Shown: piece by piece, positions 52,609-63,152 of the stretch
Layout of the letters: every line of letters starts with the position of its first letter
Position numbering within the stretch: position 1 is the first letter of the stretch
DNA from: Rhodovulum sp. MB263
GTDB lineage: Bacteria > Pseudomonadota > Alphaproteobacteria > Rhodobacterales > Rhodobacteraceae
Direction: 5' to 3'
Assembly: GCF_002073975.1 (NCBI RefSeq)
Contig: NZ_CP020384.1
Location: 248,001 to 312,000 of the forward strand
Length of the DNA: 64,000 nucleotides
Translations under genes and position numbers: made by a program
The notes under the pieces: model-generated
Seen by the model: the letters and a program-made list of their open reading frames with translations, nothing else
Told to the model about the DNA's origin: nothing
Databases searched by the model: none

Positions 52609-53931
52609 ATGTCCGAGTCCAAGTTCGAATCCCGCCCTCTGCCCGTGCCCGCAGGCCGCATTGCCCGGCTTGCCCGGTTCGGCGGGCTGGCCTCCAACCT
52701 GGCGGGAACGGCGGCGCTCAACGGCATGCAGCAGCTTGCGCAGGGGCATCGGCCGAAGGCGCGCGATCTGTTCCTGACACCCGCCAACATGCGCAAGGTC
52801 GCCGACCGGCTCGCGCATATGCGCGGGGCCGCGATGAAGGTCGGCCAGCTCGTCTCGATGGATGCCGGCGACATGCTGCCGCCCGAACTGGCCGAGATCA
52901 TGGCCCGGCTTCGGGCCGATGCCCATTACATGCCGGGCGGCCAGCTCAAGCAGGTGCTCAATGCCAATTGGGGCGAGGGCTGGCTGAAACGCTTTGCCCG
53001 CTTCGACGTGCGCCCGGTCGCGGCGGCCTCGATCGGGCAGGTGCACCGGGCCCAGACCAAGGACGGTCGCGACCTGGCGATCAAGGTGCAATATCCCGGC
53101 GTGCGCCGCTCGATCGACAGCGATGTCGACAATGTGGCGGCGCTGCTGAGGCTGTCGGGGGCGATGCCGAAGGAGATGGACATCGCGCCGCTTCTGGACG
53201 AGGCCAAGCGGCAGCTGCATGAAGAGGCCGATTACGCGCGCGAGGGCCATTATCTGGGCCGTTTCGCCGACCTGCTGGCCGGGGCGCCCGATTTCGTGGT
53301 CCCGGGGCGGCACGGGGATCTGACCACCGAGAACGTGCTGGCGATGGATTTCGTCGAGGGCGTCGGCATCGAGACCCTGACCGACGCCCCGCAGGCCGAA
53401 CGCGACCGGGTGATGGGGCTTCTGGTCTCGCTCCTGTTCCGCGAGCTGTTCGAGTTCCGGCTGATGCAGACCGATCCGAATTTCGCCAATTACCGCTATC
53501 AACCCGATACCGGCCGCGTGGTGCTGCTGGATTTCGGAGCGTCGCGCGAATTTCCGGCCGAGATGACCGAGGCCTTCCGGGGCCTGATGCGTGCGGGGCT
53601 TGCGGGCGACCGTGCCGCGATCCGGCAGGCGATCCTCGAGATCGGGTTCTTCGCCGAGGACACAGCGCCCCGCCACCAGCAGCTGATGATCGACATGTTC
53701 GAGATGTCGATGGAGCCGCTCAACCGTCCCGGCGCCTTCGATTTCGCCGAGAACGATGTCGCGCTCCGGATGCGGGATGCCGGGATGGCGCTGGGCCAGG
53801 ACCGCGATTTCTGGCATGTGCCGCCGATGGATACGCTGTTCATGCAGCGCAAGTTCGGCGGCATGTATCTGCTGGCCAGCCGGCTTCGGGCGCGGATCGA
53901 CCTGCGCGAGATCGTCGGCCGCTATCTCTAG
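52609..53931 (+). CDS. ABC1/UbiB-family atypical kinase
   Basis: 440 residues. The family's K-x-G-Q motif is in RGAAMKVGQLVSMDAGDMLP; the Ala-rich nucleotide loop in AAASIGQVHRAQTK; Lys in LAIKVQYPGV; catalytic and metal residues in MQTDPNFANYRY and VVLLDFGASREF. Members support ubiquinone biosynthesis or lipid homeostasis with ATPase or kinase-like activity. ATG at 52609; the upstream open frame has no homology. Confidence 0.9.
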   Translation: MSESKFESRPLPVPAGRIARLARFGGLASNLAGTAALNGMQQLAQGHRPKARDLFLTPANMRKVADRLAHMRGAAMKVGQLVSMDAGDMLPPELAEIMARLRADAHYMPGGQLKQVLNANWGEGWLKRFARFDVRPVAAASIGQVHRAQTKDGRDLAIKVQYPGVRRSIDSDVDNVAALLRLSGAMPKEMDIAPLLDEAKRQLHEEADYAREGHYLGRFADLLAGAPDFVVPGRHGDLTTENVLAMDFVEGVGIETLTDAPQAERDRVMGLLVSLLFRELFEFRLMQTDPNFANYRYQPDTGRVVLLDFGASREFPAEMTEAFRGLMRAGLAGDRAAIRQAILEIGFFAEDTAPRHQQLMIDMFEMSMEPLNRPGAFDFAENDVALRMRDAGMALGQDRDFWHVPPMDTLFMQRKFGGMYLLASRLRARIDLREIVGRYL

Positions 53932-53940
53932 CGGCCCGGC

Positions 53941-54849
53941 TCAGCCCTTGACGAAGACCCGGCTCGGGTGCAGCTCGCCCGCCTTGTAGATGCCGACCGC
54001 CACCGCCTCGCCATCGAGCGAGGCCCAGGCCTCGTCGCCATATTCCACATCCGAGGCCAGCACGATGCCGGGATTGCCGTTGCGCAGCTTGGTCGCGCCG
54101 TCGGGCGTGGTGCGCAGCTCGGGCAGATCGGCCAGACCCTCTTCGAGCGGGCGCAGATAGGCGTCGAGCTCGGGGCTGCGGGCCAGTTCCTCGACCAGAT
54201 CGAAGCTGACGCCGTCCTCGACCTCGAACGGCCCGGCCCAGACCCGGCGCAGGCTGAGCACATGGCCATGGCAGCCCAGCGCCTGCCCCAGATCGCGGGC
54301 GATCGAACGCACATAGCCGCCCTTGCCGCAGATCATCTCGAGGACCGCGTGATCGGTATCGGGGCGCTCGACCATCTCGAGGCTCTCGACATAAAGCGGG
54401 CGGGCCGCGATCTCGACCTCCTCGCCCGCGCGGGCCAGCGCATAGGCGCGCTCGCCGTCGATCTTGACCGCCGAGAATTGCGGCGGCACCTGCTCGATAT
54501 CGCCGACGAAGGCGGGCAGGGCGGCATGGATCTCGTCATCCGAGGGCCGCCTTTCCGAGGTCGCGATCACCTCGCCCTCGGCATCGTCGGTATTGGTCGC
54601 CGCGCCGAAGCGCATGGTGAAGCGATAGGCTTTCAGCGCATCGGTGACGAAGGGCACGGTCTTCGTGGCCTCGCCCAGCGCCACCGCCAGAACCCCGGTC
54701 GCCGCCGGGTCGAGCGTGCCGGCATGGCCGGCCTTCTTCGCGTTGAAGGCCCAGCGGACCTTGTTGACGACGGCGGTCGAGGTCAGGCCGGCGGGCTTGT
54801 CCACCACCAGCCAGCCCGAAATGTCGCGTCCCTTGCGGCTGCGTCCCAT
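53941..54849 (-). CDS. truB: tRNA pseudouridine(55) synthase
   Basis: 302 residues. Catalytic Asp in [16 protein letters not shown] (D47), [14 protein letters not shown] at the N-terminus, [16 protein letters not shown] and [15 protein letters not shown] follow. Makes pseudouridine-55 in the T-loop of tRNA. In the minus-strand group rbfA–glycosidase–truB. Confidence 0.95.
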   Translation of the reverse strand: MGRSRKGRDISGWLVVDKPAGLTSTAVVNKVRWAFNAKKAGHAGTLDPAATGVLAVALGEATKTVPFVTDALKAYRFTMRFGAATNTDDAEGEVIATSERRPSDDEIHAALPAFVGDIEQVPPQFSAVKIDGERAYALARAGEEVEIAARPLYVESLEMVERPDTDHAVLEMICGKGGYVRSIARDLGQALGCHGHVLSLRRVWAGPFEVEDGVSFDLVEELARSPELDAYLRPLEEGLADLPELRTTPDGATKLRNGNPGIVLASDVEYGDEAWASLDGEAVAVGIYKAGELHPSRVFVKG

Positions 54850-55192
54850 ATGCCTTGGCTCCTGCGATGCGGTCCGAACGACCCGGATGCTTGTACGAGG
54901 TCCGCCTGCTAGCGAAGCCGGGGCGTTCCGTCAATGCGGGGCAGGGGCCGGGCGGGTTGGCCGGCGGGTGTCGGGGGGCAGGACGCGGCCTCATGAAACC
55001 CGAGCCATGAGGCGTGAACAGGCGACGAGGGTGGCGGCGAGCGCGTTTCGCCCCCCCGCGGCTTGTTCGGGAGAAGGGGCCGGATCGCCTGCCGGTCGAC
55101 GCCGGTCAGATCATGATGTGACATGCTCACTTCCGTTTTCGGGAATGAAGCATCGACAGCCCGGTCAGGGAATCCCGTTTAGGAGGCAGAGC
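54850..55192. other. Non-coding spacer between truB and glycosidase genes
   Basis: About 340 bp; no gene, tRNA or clear terminator seen. It presumably contains the truB promoter and the 3' end of the glycosidase transcript. Confidence 0.4.
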
Positions 55193-55936
55193 TTAGTCGG
55201 GGGCGGGCACGACCGTGCCCACGATCGGCCCCATCGGCAGCCCGGCATCGTTGCGGCCGAGATCCGGAGCATAGAGCTTCGACACCTTGCCGTCGAAATA
55301 AAGCGCGTTCGGGGTCTTCAGCACGTCGCGGAAGAGCCGGGCGAATTCGTGGAAGGTGACCGGCGCGTCGGAAATCGCGAAGTGAAGCCGCCCCCCGGCA
55401 TCGACCCCGACGCCGTTGCGGATATGGCGCGACGAGCTGTCGGGCAGGAACCGCGGATGCAGTGCGCCGTCGATCACCAGCATCGGTCCGGATTGCGTCG
55501 CATAGCGGCAGTCGGGCGGGTCGGCCAGATAGGCGCGGGTCTCGATCACCTCGGCCCGGCCGTCTTCAAGGCACAGCACCCCGTTCGGCAGCATCCCGAA
55601 ATTGCCCGGTCCTGCCGGGGCCACGGCGCGCATCTCCTGCCTGCCATCCTCGACATAAAGCCCGACGGGGCGGCGGTCGGCATGGTACATCCCGGCATTC
55701 ATCGCGAAGGCCAGGGTCTCGCCCCCGGCCGCCAGCGCCTGGTTCACCCGGCCGAAGCTGCCATAGATCCCGCCCTGGCCGGTCCTGAGAAACAGCCGCA
55801 GCTCGTCGCGCGCCGGATCGGCGCTGCAGATGACATAGCCGCGGCCCTCATGGCTCTGGCGATGGCAGGAGGGCTCTGCCGCGGCGGGCAGGGGAAGAAG
55901 GACGGCCAGCAGGAGGAGGGCGGCCCTAATCCTCAT
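55193..55936 (-). CDS. Phosphodiester glycosidase-family protein (NAGPA/DUF2233-like), secreted
   Basis: 247 residues. Signal peptide [71 protein letters not shown] and [20 protein letters not shown] are the blocks of the NAGPA-like domain, known to remove phosphodiester-linked sugars. The natural substrate here is unknown, perhaps an envelope glycan. Its start overlaps the 3' end of rbfA by 11 nt. Confidence 0.83.
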   Translation of the reverse strand: MRIRAALLLLAVLLPLPAAAEPSCHRQSHEGRGYVICSADPARDELRLFLRTGQGGIYGSFGRVNQALAAGGETLAFAMNAGMYHADRRPVGLYVEDGRQEMRAVAPAGPGNFGMLPNGVLCLEDGRAEVIETRAYLADPPDCRYATQSGPMLVIDGALHPRFLPDSSSRHIRNGVGVDAGGRLHFAISDAPVTFHEFARLFRDVLKTPNALYFDGKVSKLYAPDLGRNDAGLPMGPIVGTVVPAPD

Positions 55937-56369
55937 CGCCGTCGGGGGCGGCGTCGGGGGCGGCGTCGGGGGTGGCGTCGGGGGCGGCCAGGTCGCGGCG
56001 CACGGTCTCGTCGGCCAGAAGCCGCCGGGTCTCGTCCATCCGGTCGAAGGTCTCGTCGAGGGTGAAGCGCAGCTCGGGCGTGAACTTGAGCTGGGTCTTC
56101 TTGCCGACGGCCCGGCGCAGCTCGCCGCGGTTGCGGCGCAGCGCGGCCAGCGCCTCCTCGGCATGATGCCCGCCCAGCGGCAGCACGAAGGCGGTCGCGA
56201 TCTTCAGGTCGGGCGAGGCGCGGACCTCGCCCACGGTGATCGACATCGTGTTCAGCTCGGGGTCGTGCACGTCGCCGCGCGCCAGCACTTCCGAGAGGCT
56301 GCGGCGGATAAGCTCGCCGACGCGAAGCTGTCTTTGGGACGGGGCGGAGGATCTGGACATGGGCTGCAT
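55926..56369 (-). CDS. rbfA: 30S ribosome-binding factor A
   Basis: 147 residues (138–147 depending on which of the Met codons starts). [17 protein letters not shown], the KH-like core [20 protein letters not shown] and [20 protein letters not shown] are RbfA motifs. It binds the 30S subunit during maturation of the 16S 5' end. The C-terminal tail is a tandem PDA repeat ([14 protein letters not shown]) produced by a 12-bp DNA repeat. Divergent from dapB. Confidence 0.92.
   Translation of the reverse strand: MQPMSRSSAPSQRQLRVGELIRRSLSEVLARGDVHDPELNTMSITVGEVRASPDLKIATAFVLPLGGHHAEEALAALRRNRGELRRAVGKKTQLKFTPELRFTLDETFDRMDETRRLLADETVRRDLAAPDATPDAAPDAAPDGDED
55942..55989. repeat. 12-bp tandem repeat in the rbfA 3' end
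   Basis: About four copies of a 12-bp unit (GGCGTCGGGGGC with one variant) encode the PDA-repeat tail of RbfA. Such short repeats can change length by slippage without breaking the frame. Confidence 0.6.
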
Positions 56370-56459
56370 CTAGGCCACCTGACGGTCTTTGCCAAGCGGG
56401 GCTTTGCGCCCGCCTGTCCATGGGCTACATCGGGCCCAGTCGGGTCGAAGGAGAGAGTT

Positions 56460-57272
56460 ATGACGGACAGCCTGCCGGGCATCGTGGTGATGGGCGCTTC
56501 GGGGCGCATGGGTCAGATGCTGATCGGGGCCGTGCTGCAAGGCGGCAAGGCCCGGCTCGCGGGCTGTGTCGAACGGCCCGGCCATCCCTGGATCGGCCGC
56601 GACGTGGGCGAGGCGATGGGGGGCGCGGCCGTGGGCGTGAAGGTCACCGACGATGCGCTGGCGGTGATCGCCGGGGCCCAGGCGGTGATCGACTTCACCA
56701 CGCCGGAGGCCACGGTCGCGACCGCGACCCTTACCGCGCAGGCCCGTGCCGTGCATGTGATCGGCACCACCGGCCTTGCGCCCGAGCATCTGCAGAAGAT
56801 CAAGGCCGCCGCCCGGCACGCGGTGATCGTGCGGGCCGGCAACATGAGCCTCGGCGTCAATCTGCTGATGCAGCTGACGCGCCGGGTCGCGGCCGCGCTC
56901 GACGACGATTTCGACATCGAGATCGTCGAGGCGCATCACCGCCACAAGGTCGACGCCCCCTCGGGCACCGCGCTGATGCTGGGCGAGGCGGCGGCGGAAG
57001 GCCGGCGGATCGTGCTGGACGAGGCCTCCGAGCGCGGCCGCGACGGCATCACCGGCGAACGGGCGAAGGGCGCGATCGGCTTCTCGGCCATTCGCGGCGG
57101 CGACATCGTCGGCGAGCATGACGTGATCTTCGCCGGTGAGGGCGAGCGGATCGTGCTGCGCCATGTCGCGACCGACCGCCGGATCTTCGCCCGCGGGGCA
57201 CTGAAGGCCGCGCTCTGGGGGCAGGACCAGAAGCCCGGCGAATATGACATGCTCGACGTGCTGGGGCTTTAG
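56460..57272 (+). CDS. dapB: 4-hydroxy-tetrahydrodipicolinate reductase
   Basis: 270 residues. NAD(P)-binding loop [18 protein letters not shown]; substrate motif [20 protein letters not shown] with catalytic His and Lys. A step in lysine and diaminopimelate synthesis. ATG at 56460; the frame upstream extends antisense to rbfA and is not family-like. Followed by a hydrolase gene 98 bp downstream. Confidence 0.96.
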   Translation: MTDSLPGIVVMGASGRMGQMLIGAVLQGGKARLAGCVERPGHPWIGRDVGEAMGGAAVGVKVTDDALAVIAGAQAVIDFTTPEATVATATLTAQARAVHVIGTTGLAPEHLQKIKAAARHAVIVRAGNMSLGVNLLMQLTRRVAAALDDDFDIEIVEAHHRHKVDAPSGTALMLGEAAAEGRRIVLDEASERGRDGITGERAKGAIGFSAIRGGDIVGEHDVIFAGEGERIVLRHVATDRRIFARGALKAALWGQDQKPGEYDMLDVLGL

Positions 57273-57370
57273 GCCATGCCCGGTCCTAGGGAGGCATCTG
57301 CCGCTCTGCCCGGGACATCCGTTTCGACATCCTTTCGGCGGCTGGCAGTCCCCCGGGACAGGAGAGACGA

Positions 57371-57913
57371 TTGAAAGCCCTGGTCATAATCGACATGCAG
57401 ATGGAGATGCAGCATCGCATCGGGGCCGGCCGCGACTGCGTGAACGCCGATGCGCCCGAGCGGATCGCCGCGCTTGTCGCGGCCTTCCGCGGGAAAGGCC
57501 TGCCGGTCGTTCACATCCGCCACGTCGACGCCGACCCCGGATCGCCGCTTGCCGCCGAGGCCGGGGGATCTCGCCCGATGCCTTGCGCCGAGGCGCAGGG
57601 CGGCGAGCCGGTCTTCGTCAAGCGGACCTCATCGGCCTTCGCCTCGACCGATCTGGCGGCCTGGCTGCACGAGAACCGCATTTCGAAACTGGTCGTGACC
57701 GGAGCCGTGGCCGGTTTCTGCGTCGACAGCATGGTCCGGAACGGCGCCGATCTGGGCTTCGACATGACCGTCGTTCGCGATGCGGTCATCGGCTTCGACC
57801 TTCCCGGTTCCGGGCTCTCGGCCCGGGTGATCTTCGATGTCACGATGGCCCATCTCGAGGCCGATTTCGCAAGGCTGACCGACACGTCCGGCATTCTCGC
57901 GACGCTCGGCTGA
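57371..57913 (+). CDS. Isochorismatase-family cysteine hydrolase
   Basis: 180 residues. Catalytic triad: Asp in VIIDMQMEMQHR, Lys in VFVKRTSSAFASTDLAAWL, Cys in VTGAVAGFCVDSMVRNGADL. These hydrolases act on amides such as nicotinamide or on isochorismate; the specificity is unknown. Start TTG at 57371 preceded by GGAGAGACGA; no better start codon fits the N-terminus. Confidence 0.87.
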   Translation: MKALVIIDMQMEMQHRIGAGRDCVNADAPERIAALVAAFRGKGLPVVHIRHVDADPGSPLAAEAGGSRPMPCAEAQGGEPVFVKRTSSAFASTDLAAWLHENRISKLVVTGAVAGFCVDSMVRNGADLGFDMTVVRDAVIGFDLPGSGLSARVIFDVTMAHLEADFARLTDTSGILATLG

Positions 57914-58207
57914 CCGGCTGGACTGTCTGACGGGCCGGACTGGCGGCGGGCCGCCAAAGGCCTGCCGAGCTTGGTGTTCCCCTGCCCGCCCGCTCCGAAA
58001 GCGGTGGGGGTGCCCTTCTTCTGCCGTTCGCCAGGACGGGTCGGGCCTTTTCTGTGGCTTCCTCCGCTCCCCGGCCTCGGCGCGGGTGCCGCCCGGCCAG
58101 GGGCGCGTTTCCGGCATCTGCGCGCCCCTCGTGCCGATGTTGCGTCGCTTTTGACGGGCAGAGGCCCCGCAGATATGACATGGCAGCGCTTGAGGCGTGA
58201 TCGAGCC

Positions 58208-58965
58208 ATGACAGGCAGGCCGTTTCGATCCTGCATCATCTGCACCGTCCCGCGCAGTGGAAGCACGCTGCTCTGCGGATTGCTTGCGGCGACAGGAGTG
58301 GCGGGAGACCCGGCTCGCATTTTCACGCGTCGTCGCTCGAGGGCTGGCTTAAGGATCATGACCTGAAACGGGCCGATTTCGCGTCCGACGGTGACACGGT
58401 TCGTGCCGTCTTCGAGGCTGCCCTGAGGCGGGGCACAGGCGACACCGGTATGTTCGGTTTGCGACTGCAGCGCGGCAGTTTCGACCACTTCATGCAGCAA
58501 TTGAAACGGCTCGTGCCGGGCAACATGAGCGATGCGGAGCGGATCGAAGCGGCCTTCGGCCCAACCTTGTTCATCCATCTGTCCCGCCCCGACCGGCTGG
58601 ATCAGGCAATCTCGCGCCTGCGGGCCGAACAGACCGGCCTGTGGCATCGCAATGCCGACGGCTCGGAACTGGAACGCCTCGCCCCTCCGCAGGAGGCGCG
58701 ATACGATGCCGCCGCGATCAGGCGCCATATGGCCGCGCAGGAGGCACTCGATGCGGCCTGGGAAGGATGGTTCCGGCAGGAGGGGCTGAACCCCCTGCGC
58801 ATCACCTATGACGCGCTGTCGACAGGCCCGCAACAGGTCCTGGCGCAGGTGCTGTCGGCGCTGGGCCTCGATCCGGCGCAAGCCCGGTCCGTCGTGTCGC
58901 CGACGGCAAAGCTTGCCGATGCCCTGAGCCGGGAGTGGCGTTGCCGGTTCGAGAGCGAGACCTGA
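58208..58965 (+). pseudogene. Stf0-type sulfotransferase with single-base frameshift
   Basis: FRSCIICTVPRSGSTLLCGL at the 5' end holds the PAPS-binding loop (TVPRSGST) of Stf0-like sulfotransferases. The frame breaks near 58313–58320; homology resumes one frame over with HFHASSLEGWLKDHDL and runs through MFGLRLQRGSFDHFMQQLKR, LSRPDRLDQAISRLRAEQ to the end of the fold at 58965. One missing base explains it, so this is either a recent pseudogene or a sequencing error. Intact, it would sulfate a carbohydrate or lipid. Confidence 0.78.
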
Positions 58966-59327
58966 AGACCGACGCCCGGCGACAGCGACGGGCGCGATGT
59001 TCCGGGGCCTCGGGCCCTCGCACCGTTTTCGGGGGCGTCCTCGCCCTGAGCGGGGCACAGGCCGCCCGAGGCCGATGGCCCGATCGCATTGCAATGCCGG
59101 AGCGGCCGGATGTTCATCGGCCGCGCTGGCCGTGGCGGTCGCCGAGACCCCCATTCGGGCAAGGCGAAGGGCATCACCGCCCCCGAGGCGCGACGCGGAC
59201 CTGCCCCCGGATGTCCCGTCCCGACATACGCTTTGTTCAACCGGCCCCAGTCGGATAGAACCGCCAGAGCCCCTGCACGGGCCTGTCCTGGGCCATGTGC
59301 CGGTATCCTTGATGTGACGGAGTTGGA
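58966..59327. other. Non-coding region after the sulfotransferase remnant
   Basis: 362 bp with no supported gene. It presumably contains the promoter of the YrhK-like gene; no strong promoter or hairpin recognised. Confidence 0.4.
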
Positions 59328-59558
59328 ATGACAGGACTCGAGCGGATCGTACGGGCCTACCGCCACTGGCATCTCAGTGTCGCCGTGGCAGGGAATGTCC
59401 TGTTTCTGGTCGGCTCCGTTCTCTTCCTGCCGACGCTCTCGAACTGGGAAACCGTGGCGGTATGGATGTTCATCGTCGGATCGTTCCTGATGCTGATAGG
59501 TGCCTTCGGCGAAGTCGCGAAAGCCATCTACGAGAAACAGGAGCGCGACAGAATGTAG
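59328..59558 (+). CDS. YrhK-domain membrane protein
   Basis: 76 residues with two transmembrane helices (LSVAVAGNVLFLVGSVLFLP and TVAVWMFIVGSFLMLIGAFG), matching the YrhK pattern. Function unknown. ATG at 59328. Confidence 0.72.
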   Translation: MTGLERIVRAYRHWHLSVAVAGNVLFLVGSVLFLPTLSNWETVAVWMFIVGSFLMLIGAFGEVAKAIYEKQERDRM

Positions 59559-59701
59559 GCGGCACGGCCGCGAATGACGGCCCTGTCCCGCTTGCCGGGC
59601 CTGCCGAAAGGACGATGCGAGAGGCCGGAACCGGGATCGGATCCGTCGCCGCCCCTTCGCTTCCGAGCGGTCGGATCGGCTCTCGTCGCGCGGTCCGCGG
59701 C

Positions 59702-59899
59702 TCAGAAATCGATGGCGATGCCCTTCTTTTCCCAGTCGCCATAGCGGACCGGGTCGGGGCCGTCGCGGCCGCCCAGCTCGACGGGCCGGGCCGCCGCGGC
59801 GGCTTCGGCGGCCTTGCGGCGCTCCGCGGCCTCGGCCAGCGCGCGCCGGGCAGCGGGCGGCAGATCCTTGCGGGGGGTGTCTTCAGCGTCGTCGGACAT
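59702..59899 (-). CDS. DUF1674 protein (SDHAF4-like)
   Basis: 65 residues. The C-terminus DPVRYGDWEKKGIAIDF is the hallmark of DUF1674, related to eukaryotic SDHAF4, which protects the flavinylated succinate dehydrogenase subunit during assembly. The N-terminal half is Ala/Arg/Glu-rich and helical. Divergent from rsmB with 70 bp between starts. Confidence 0.85.
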   Translation of the reverse strand: MSDDAEDTPRKDLPPAARRALAEAAERRKAAEAAAAARPVELGGRDGPDPVRYGDWEKKGIAIDF

Positions 59900-59969
59900 C
59901 GGGCGCCTCCTTGCCGGTTGCGATCCGGTGATATACCGGGGGCGCGGCATGGAGCAAGCGGGGGCCGGA

Positions 59970-61262
59970 ATGGACGAGCCACGGGAACGCGGGACCGAGC
60001 GCACGCGGGCAGCGGCGCTGGAGCTGATCCGCGCGGTGCTGGAAGAGCGGCGGCTGATCGCCGAACTGGCCGGGCCCGAGGGGCCTCTGGAACCGCTCGA
60101 GCCCTCGGAGCGGGCCCGTGCCCGGCGGCTGGCGGTGTCGACGCTGCGCCATATGGGCCGCGCCGATGCGGTGCTGAAACCCTTCCTGCGCCGGCCGCCG
60201 CCGCCGCCGGTCCGCGCCATCCTCAGGCTCGCGACGGTCGAGATGCTCGAGGGCGGGGCCGCGGCCCATGGCGCGGTCAATGCCGCCGTCGCGCTGGCCC
60301 GGGCCGATCGCAAGACCGAGGCGCTGGCGGGGCTGGTGAATGCCGTCCTGCGCAAGGTGGCCGATCTGCCCGCCAGCGACTGGCAGGCACTGCCGCCGCC
60401 GCGGCTGCCGGGCTGGCTGCGCGGCCGGCTCGACAGCGCCTGGGGCCGGGCGGCCGTGGTCGGGATCGAGGCCGCCCATGCCGCGGGCGCGCCGCTCGAT
60501 CTGACGCCGAAGGATGGCGATGCCGTGGCGCTGGCCGAGGCCACCGGCGGCGTGGCGCTGTCGACCGGCTCGGTCCGGATCGCGGGGCCGGTGCAGGTCT
60601 CGGCGCTGCCGGGCTATGGCGAGGGCACGTGGTGGGTGCAGGACGCGGCGGCGGCCCTGCCCGCGCGGCTGCTGGCGGCGCGGCCGGGCGAGCGGGTTCT
60701 GGATCTTTGCGCCGCGCCGGGCGGCAAGACCATGCAGCTGGCCGCGGCGGGCGCCAAGGTCACGGCGCTCGATATCTCGGAACAGCGGATGGCGCGCGTC
60801 GAGGAGAACTTGGCCCGCACCGAGCTTGAGGCCGAGCTGGTCGTCGCGGATGCGCTGGACTGGGGCGGCGACGCCCGTTTCGACGCGATCCTGCTGGATG
60901 CGCCCTGTTCGGCGACCGGCACGATCCGGCGCCATCCCGACCTGCCCCTCGCCAAGGACGGCGCGTCGGTCAAGCCGCTCTTCCCGCTGCAATCGGCACT
61001 GATCGACCGCGCGCTCGGCCTGCTGGCCCCCGGCGGACGGCTGATCTACTGCACCTGTTCGCTTCTGCCCGAGGAGGGCGAGGCGCAACTGGCGGCGGCG
61101 CTCGAGCGTCACCCGGATCTGTCCGCCATCGCCTTCGATGCGCCCTGGATCGAACCCGGCTGGCGCGCGGCCCATGGCGCCTTGCGGCTTCGGCCCGATC
61201 TCTGGCCCGAAAGCGGCGGCATGGACGGGTTCTTCATCGCCGGGCTTCGCAAACCTGCCTGA
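59970..61262 (+). CDS. rsmB: 16S rRNA (cytosine-C5) methyltransferase, RsmB/NOP family
   Basis: 430 residues. The N-terminal NusB-like domain (RARRLAVSTLRHMGRADAVL; HGAVNAAVALARADRK) precedes a SAM domain with VLDLCAAPGGKTMQLAAAGA, the Cys in ILLDAPCSATGTIRRHPDL and the catalytic Cys in LIYCTCSLLPEEGE. ATG at 59970; an ATG at 59949 is also possible. Followed by the heparinase-like gene and purH, a usual neighbourhood in Rhodobacterales. Confidence 0.92.
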   Translation: MDEPRERGTERTRAAALELIRAVLEERRLIAELAGPEGPLEPLEPSERARARRLAVSTLRHMGRADAVLKPFLRRPPPPPVRAILRLATVEMLEGGAAAHGAVNAAVALARADRKTEALAGLVNAVLRKVADLPASDWQALPPPRLPGWLRGRLDSAWGRAAVVGIEAAHAAGAPLDLTPKDGDAVALAEATGGVALSTGSVRIAGPVQVSALPGYGEGTWWVQDAAAALPARLLAARPGERVLDLCAAPGGKTMQLAAAGAKVTALDISEQRMARVEENLARTELEAELVVADALDWGGDARFDAILLDAPCSATGTIRRHPDLPLAKDGASVKPLFPLQSALIDRALGLLAPGGRLIYCTCSLLPEEGEAQLAAALERHPDLSAIAFDAPWIEPGWRAAHGALRLRPDLWPESGGMDGFFIAGLRKPA

Positions 61263-61360
61263 CGTCTGCCCCGTTTCGGACGCAATTCTCCGGTGACACC
61301 CCTCAGTCGGCCCGGTATGGTCCGGCGGCAGGCAAGAGTCCGACAGAACGAAGCCCGACC

Positions 61361-63148
61361 ATGGCAGGCCCGACCGACATCGAGTTCCCGCCCTTGCGGC
61401 GCGGTGCATGGAGAAACCGTCTCCATGCCCGGCTGAGTGCGCTCGGCCGGCCCGCCCTGCGTCTGGTGCTGCAGCCAGAGCCGCGCTCGGTCGGCAGTTT
61501 CGCGCGGGGACGGCAGCTTTGCGCAGGCCGATTCCTGTTCGATGGCGGCGCGGTCGAGGCGCCCGGCACCCCGATCTGGGATATCGAAAGCCCGGGCCTC
61601 CGCTTCGAGGCGGCGCGGCAGGGATTCGGCTGGCTCGACGATCTGGCGGCCGCCGCCGATGGCAAGGCGCGGAGGGCGGCCCAGGACTGGGTTCTGGGCT
61701 GGATCGAGCGCTTCGGGCGCGGCGGTGGGCCGGGCTGGACGCCCGAACTGGCCGGGCGCCGGACGATCCGGATGATCCATCATGCACGCTTCATCGAGGC
61801 CGGGCTCGACGCTGCCGGCTGTGACCGGCTGCATCTGTCGCTGGCCCGGCAGACGGCGTTTCTGGCCCGGCGCTGGCGCAACGCGCCGCCGGGGCTGGCG
61901 CGCTTCGAGGCGCTGGCCGGGCTGATCTATGGCGCGCTCTGCCTCGAGGGGATGGGGCGTCATCTGCAAGGGGCCCAGACCGCGCTCGAGCGGGTCTGCG
62001 ACACCGAGATCGCCGATGACGGGGCGCTGAGCTCGCGCAATCCCGAAGAACTGCTGGATGTGCTGACCCTTCTGGGATGGGCCGAGTCGGCGCTGGCAGC
62101 GGCCAGGCAGCCCGCCTGGCAGGGGCATCGCGCGGCGATCCAGCGGATCGCGCCGGTGCTGCGGGCGCTGCGCCATGCCGATGGCGGGCTGGCGCGGTTC
62201 CATGGCGGCGGGCACGGGGCCGAGGGGCGGCTCGATCAGGCGCTGGCGGCGGCCGGGGTCAAGCCGCGCCCGCTGAGGGGGCTCGCCATGGGCTATGCCC
62301 GGCTGGCCTCGGGGCGCACCACGGTGATCGTCGATGCGGCCCGGCCGCCCTCGGGGCCGGCCTCGGCCGAGGCGCATGCCTCGACGCTGGCCTTCGAGCT
62401 GACCTCGGGACGGCGGCCGTTGATCGTCAATTGCGGCGCGGGCGGCGCCTTCGGGCCGGACTGGCGGCTGGCCGGACGGGCGAGCTCGTCGCATTCGACT
62501 CTGGCGATCGAGGGCTTTTCCTCGTCGCGCCTGGCGCCCCGGCGGCGCGGGCGGCCGCAATTGCTGGCCGAGATCCCGGACGCCGTCGACTGGCGGGCCG
62601 AGACCGGGCAGGGCGGCCATGCGCTGACCGCCTGGCATGACGGCTATGCGACCACCCATGGGCTGATCCATGTGCGCCAGCTGAACCTGGCCTATGACGG
62701 CCGGGCGCTGTCGGGCGAGGACACGCTGGCGGCCTTCACCCCCGAGGAACGCGCGGCCTTCGAGCGTGCCGTGGAGCGCTTGGGCGGCGAGGGCATTGCC
62801 TTCTCGATCCGCTTCCACCTGCATCCCGAGATCGACGCGGCGCTCGACCTTGGCGGCTCGGCGGTCTCGCTGGCGCCGAAAAGCGGCGAGATCTGGGTGT
62901 TTCGCCATGATGGCGCGGCCAGCCTGTCGCTGGTGCCCAGCGTCTATCTGGAAACCGGCCGCGCCGCGCCCCGCGCCAGTCAGGCCATCGTGCTGTCGGC
63001 GCGGGTGACCGATCATGCCAGCGTCGTCGGCTGGACGCTGGCCAAGGCCCATGAAGGCGCGCAGGCCCCGCGGGACCTTGAGCGCGAAGACGAATTCGAC
63101 GATACAGCAGCCCCCTGGACTCGCCCCCATTCAATGACGAAGGACTGA
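61361..63148 (+). CDS. Heparinase II/III-family protein
   Basis: 595 residues, no signal peptide. The N-terminal (alpha/alpha) toroid region includes [20 protein letters not shown]. The C-terminal beta-sandwich includes [60 protein letters not shown] and [20 protein letters not shown], all typical of the family. Substrate unknown; the lack of a signal suggests a cytoplasmic protein, so uronate-polymer cleavage is doubtful. It ends 5 bp before purH, so the two are co-transcribed. Confidence 0.87.
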   Translation: MAGPTDIEFPPLRRGAWRNRLHARLSALGRPALRLVLQPEPRSVGSFARGRQLCAGRFLFDGGAVEAPGTPIWDIESPGLRFEAARQGFGWLDDLAAAADGKARRAAQDWVLGWIERFGRGGGPGWTPELAGRRTIRMIHHARFIEAGLDAAGCDRLHLSLARQTAFLARRWRNAPPGLARFEALAGLIYGALCLEGMGRHLQGAQTALERVCDTEIADDGALSSRNPEELLDVLTLLGWAESALAAARQPAWQGHRAAIQRIAPVLRALRHADGGLARFHGGGHGAEGRLDQALAAAGVKPRPLRGLAMGYARLASGRTTVIVDAARPPSGPASAEAHASTLAFELTSGRRPLIVNCGAGGAFGPDWRLAGRASSSHSTLAIEGFSSSRLAPRRRGRPQLLAEIPDAVDWRAETGQGGHALTAWHDGYATTHGLIHVRQLNLAYDGRALSGEDTLAAFTPEERAAFERAVERLGGEGIAFSIRFHLHPEIDAALDLGGSAVSLAPKSGEIWVFRHDGAASLSLVPSVYLETGRAAPRASQAIVLSARVTDHASVVGWTLAKAHEGAQAPRDLEREDEFDDTAAPWTRPHSMTKD

Positions 63149-63152
63149 TCCT

